NCBI GenBank assembly: GCA_016874005.1
Contig: VGVQ01000001.1
Location: forward strand, 434,001-498,000
DNA from: Gemmatimonadota bacterium
GTDB taxonomy: Bacteria > Gemmatimonadota > Gemmatimonadetes > Gemmatimonadales > GWC2-71-9
Reading direction: 5' to 3'
Length of the DNA: 64,000 nucleotides
A model generated the notes under the pieces. That model was not told the DNA's origin and did not search any database. It was given only the letters and a program-made list of their open reading frames with translations. Shown here piece after piece: positions 61,727 to 64,000 of the stretch (its first letter is position 1; every line of letters starts with the position of its first letter). The translations under genes were made by a program, and so were the position numbers.

Positions 61727-63163
61727 GTGAGCGAGTCCGTCGAAGCCCTGGTCAATCGTGAGTACAAGTGGGGGTTCGTCACTGACATCGAGTCGGAAAC
61801 GATCCCGCCTGGTCTCAACGAAGATGTCGTTCGACTGATCTCGACGAAGAAGGGAGAGCCGACCTTCCTGCTCGAGTGGCGGCTCAAGGCCTTCCGGGCC
61901 TGGCTCAAGATGACCGAGCCCCATTGGCCGAACGTGCAGTACGATCCGATCGATTATCAACGAATCGTCTACTACGCGGCCCCGAAGACCGCCAAGCCGC
62001 TCGGGAGCCTCGACGACGTCGATCCCAAGATCCGAGAGACTTACGACAAACTCGGGATTCCGCTGACCGAACAGAAGATTCTTTCGGGAGTCGCGGTCGA
62101 CGCGGTGTTCGACAGCGTTTCAGTCGGAACGACGTACAAGAAGCAGCTCGCCGAACTCGGTATCGTCTTCTGCTCGTTCTCGGAGGCGGTTCGCGAGCAT
62201 CCGGACCTGGTGCAGCGGTACCTGGGGTCGGTGGTGCCCTCGAGCGACAACTTCTTTGCCGCGCTGAACTCCGCTGTGTTCAGCGACGGGTCGTTCGTGT
62301 ACGTGCCGAAGGGCGTTCGCTGCCCGATGGACCTGTCGACCTATTTCCGGATCAATGCCCAGAACACCGGTCAGTTCGAGCGAACGCTGATCATCGCGGA
62401 TGAAGGCGCAACGGTCAGCTACCTCGAGGGGTGTACCGCGCCGAAGCGGGACGAGAACCAGCTCCATGCGGCGGTCGTCGAGCTGGTGGCGCTGGGGGGC
62501 GCGACGATCAAGTACTCCACGGTACAGAACTGGTATGCCGGAGACGAGCAGGGGCGGGGCGGGATCTATAATTTCGTCACCAAGCGCGGAAAATGTGTCG
62601 GCCCCCGGAGCAAGATCTCCTGGACTCAGGTCGAAACCGGATCCGCGATTACCTGGAAGTACCCCAGCGTGATCCTTCAGGGCGACGGCTCGGTTGGCGA
62701 GTTCTACTCGGTGGCCGTCGTCAATGGCCGCCAGCAGGCCGACACTGGCACCAAGATGATTCACATCGGCCGCGACACCAAGAGCACGATCGTATCGAAG
62801 GGCATTTCCGCTGGGCGCGGCCAGAACAGCTATCGGGGGCTGGTCAAGGTAATGCCCCGGGCGGAACGAGCCCGCAACTACACCCAGTGCGATTCCATGC
62901 TGATCGGCAACGCCTGCGGGGCGCACACCTTCCCGTACATCGACGTCCGGAGCCGGACGGCGGCCGTCGAGCACGAGGCGTCGACGTCGAAGATCGGTGA
63001 AGATCAGATCTTCTATCTCAAGCAACGCGGCCTCAACACCGAGAACGCGATTTCAATGATCGTCAACGGCTTCTGCAAAGAAGTCTTCCGTGAGCTGCCA
63101 ATGGAGTTTGCGGTCGAGGCCCAGAAGCTCCTCGGCATCAGCCTCGAAGGCAGCGTCGGGTAA
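61727..63163 (+). CDS. sufB: Fe-S cluster assembly protein SufB
   Basis: 478 residues from a GTG with AAGGA upstream (the upstream ATG would add 12 residues over the promoter region). The SufB beta-helix fold is evident: [27 protein letters not shown] with the conserved Cys, [23 protein letters not shown], and [20 protein letters not shown] at the end. With SufC and SufD it builds clusters. First gene of sufBCD. Confidence 0.98.
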   Translation: MSESVEALVNREYKWGFVTDIESETIPPGLNEDVVRLISTKKGEPTFLLEWRLKAFRAWLKMTEPHWPNVQYDPIDYQRIVYYAAPKTAKPLGSLDDVDPKIRETYDKLGIPLTEQKILSGVAVDAVFDSVSVGTTYKKQLAELGIVFCSFSEAVREHPDLVQRYLGSVVPSSDNFFAALNSAVFSDGSFVYVPKGVRCPMDLSTYFRINAQNTGQFERTLIIADEGATVSYLEGCTAPKRDENQLHAAVVELVALGGATIKYSTVQNWYAGDEQGRGGIYNFVTKRGKCVGPRSKISWTQVETGSAITWKYPSVILQGDGSVGEFYSVAVVNGRQQADTGTKMIHIGRDTKSTIVSKGISAGRGQNSYRGLVKVMPRAERARNYTQCDSMLIGNACGAHTFPYIDVRSRTAAVEHEASTSKIGEDQIFYLKQRGLNTENAISMIVNGFCKEVFRELPMEFAVEAQKLLGISLEGSVG

Positions 63164-63179
63164 CCAAAGGAAGCGGACC

Positions 63180-63953
63180 GTGGCTTTACTCGTGATCAAG
63201 GATTTGCGGGCGGCAATCGACGAAAAAGAAATCCTCAAGGGCATCAACCTGACGGTCGATGCCGGCCAGGTTCACGCCATCATGGGGCCCAACGGGTCAG
63301 GAAAGAGCACCCTGGTTCAGGTGATCGCGGGTCATCCGGGGTATCAAGTGACCTCCGGTGAGATCTGGTTCAAGGGTCAGAACCTGTTGGACCTTGAACC
63401 TGAGGAGCGGGCCCAGGCCGGGGTTTTCCTTGCCTTTCAGTACCCGGTCGAGATTCCCGGGGTTACCAATGCCTACTTCCTCCGGGCGGCCTACAACGAA
63501 CAGCGCAAGGCCCGGGGGCTGGAGGAGGTCGATCCGATCGATTTCCTCGACCTGTTGGAAGCGAGGCTCCGGTTGGTCGAATGGGGTCCGGAGATCATGC
63601 AGCGTGCGGTCAACAGCGGCTTCTCCGGCGGCGAGAAGAAGCGCAACGAGATTCTCCAGATGGCGGTGTTGGAGCCGACCCTCGCCTTGCTCGATGAAAC
63701 CGACAGCGGCTTGGACATCGACGCCCTGCGGATCGTGGCACAAGGCGTCAATGCCCTGAGGCGCCCTGACAATGCCTTCGTGCTGGTCACCCACTACCAG
63801 CGCTTGCTCAACCACATCGTCCCTGACGTGGTGCACGTGCTCGCCGACGGTCAAATCGTGCGATCGGGCGGCAAGGAGCTCGCCCTGGAACTCGAGGCGC
63901 GCGGTTACGACTGGACGACGGAGCGTGCAGCGACCGCGGGAGCGGCGAGGTGA
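63180..63953 (+). CDS. sufC: Fe-S assembly ATPase SufC
   Basis: 257 residues from a GTG with AAAGGAAG upstream. ABC motifs: GPNGSGKSTL (Walker A), SGGEKKRNEI (signature) and ALLDETDSGLDIDAL (Walker B, SufC-specific). It drives the SufBCD scaffold. The stop overlaps the next gene's GTG. Confidence 0.98.
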   Translation: MALLVIKDLRAAIDEKEILKGINLTVDAGQVHAIMGPNGSGKSTLVQVIAGHPGYQVTSGEIWFKGQNLLDLEPEERAQAGVFLAFQYPVEIPGVTNAYFLRAAYNEQRKARGLEEVDPIDFLDLLEARLRLVEWGPEIMQRAVNSGFSGGEKKRNEILQMAVLEPTLALLDETDSGLDIDALRIVAQGVNALRRPDNAFVLVTHYQRLLNHIVPDVVHVLADGQIVRSGGKELALELEARGYDWTTERAATAGAAR

Positions 63954-64000
63954 TCGAGCCCTATCTCCGTCAGTTCGACGCGTTCGCGGCGAACGGCGGA
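63950..64000 (+). CDS. sufD: SufD, 5' part cut by the window end
   Basis: A GTG overlapping the sufC stop begins IEPYLRQFDAFAANGG, consistent with a SufD N-terminus in position. Only 17 codons are visible, so the identification rests on operon order (sufB-C-D). Confidence 0.6.
   Translation, partial: MIEPYLRQFDAFAANGG

Overview
The window is a GC-rich, densely coded bacterial chromosome segment around a replication origin. It holds rpmH-rnpA-yidD-yidC-mnmE reading leftward from about 40.6 kb and dnaA-dnaN reading rightward from 40.75 kb, with a probable oriC between dnaA and dnaN. The gene set fits a soil or sediment Gemmatimonadota-like lineage: a GWxTD lipoprotein, Ser/Thr kinases with TPR tails, a DUF481 outer-membrane protein, a DUF1080 protein and many Gram-negative envelope proteins. 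The phylum is an inference from gene content, not from a marker search. No IS element, prophage, CRISPR array or toxin-antitoxin pair was found.

Left part (1-16 kb). It opens with a tight operon of a TIM-barrel sugar isomerase, a Tat-type Gfo/Idh/MocA oxidoreductase, an ApbE-like flavin transferase and a second Gfo/Idh/MocA protein. Two minus-strand genes follow: a beta-barrel gene broken by an in-frame TAG, and a DUF1080 (3-keto-glycoside hydrolase-like) protein. Together these look like a 3-keto-sugar catabolic locus. Next come a DUF481 porin-like protein, the ada-alkA alkylation-repair operon, an aldo/keto reductase, a DinB protein, an isonitrile-hydratase-like protein, an alpha/beta hydrolase, a BNR-repeat lipoprotein, and a TetR regulator divergent from two RibD/DHFR-like reductases.

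Middle part (16-40 kb). HrpB helicase overlaps a THUMP RNA methyltransferase. These are followed by an amidohydrolase, a fatty-acid desaturase, GltS, a DUF4173-like membrane protein, tRNA-Phe(GAA), a secreted protein, upp, a beta-CASP nuclease and a NUDIX hydrolase. A chain of overlapping genes follows (holA, SPOR protein, mutS, TonB-C lipoprotein, ddl), then rhomboid and a YjaZ-like zincin.

Origin and right part (40-64 kb). dnaA has a strong promoter with a DnaA box in its spacer; dnaN, mtgA, a secreted protein and the type-A RNase P RNA with its terminator follow. Two Ser/Thr kinases flank an AraC-type regulator and pyrE; the first kinase gene is frameshifted and the second overlaps pyrE. 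Beyond are a GWxTD lipoprotein, polA, an MMPL exporter, a matrixin-like protease, a SufT-like factor, RNase D, a 7/8Fe ferredoxin, a divergent peptide deformylase, and the start of the sufBCD Fe-S operon.

Genes are packed with many 4-nt ATGA/GTGA overlaps, and several convergent pairs share stop codons or are separated by perfect GC-rich hairpins without U-tracts. No gene-free stretch exceeds about 300 bases.
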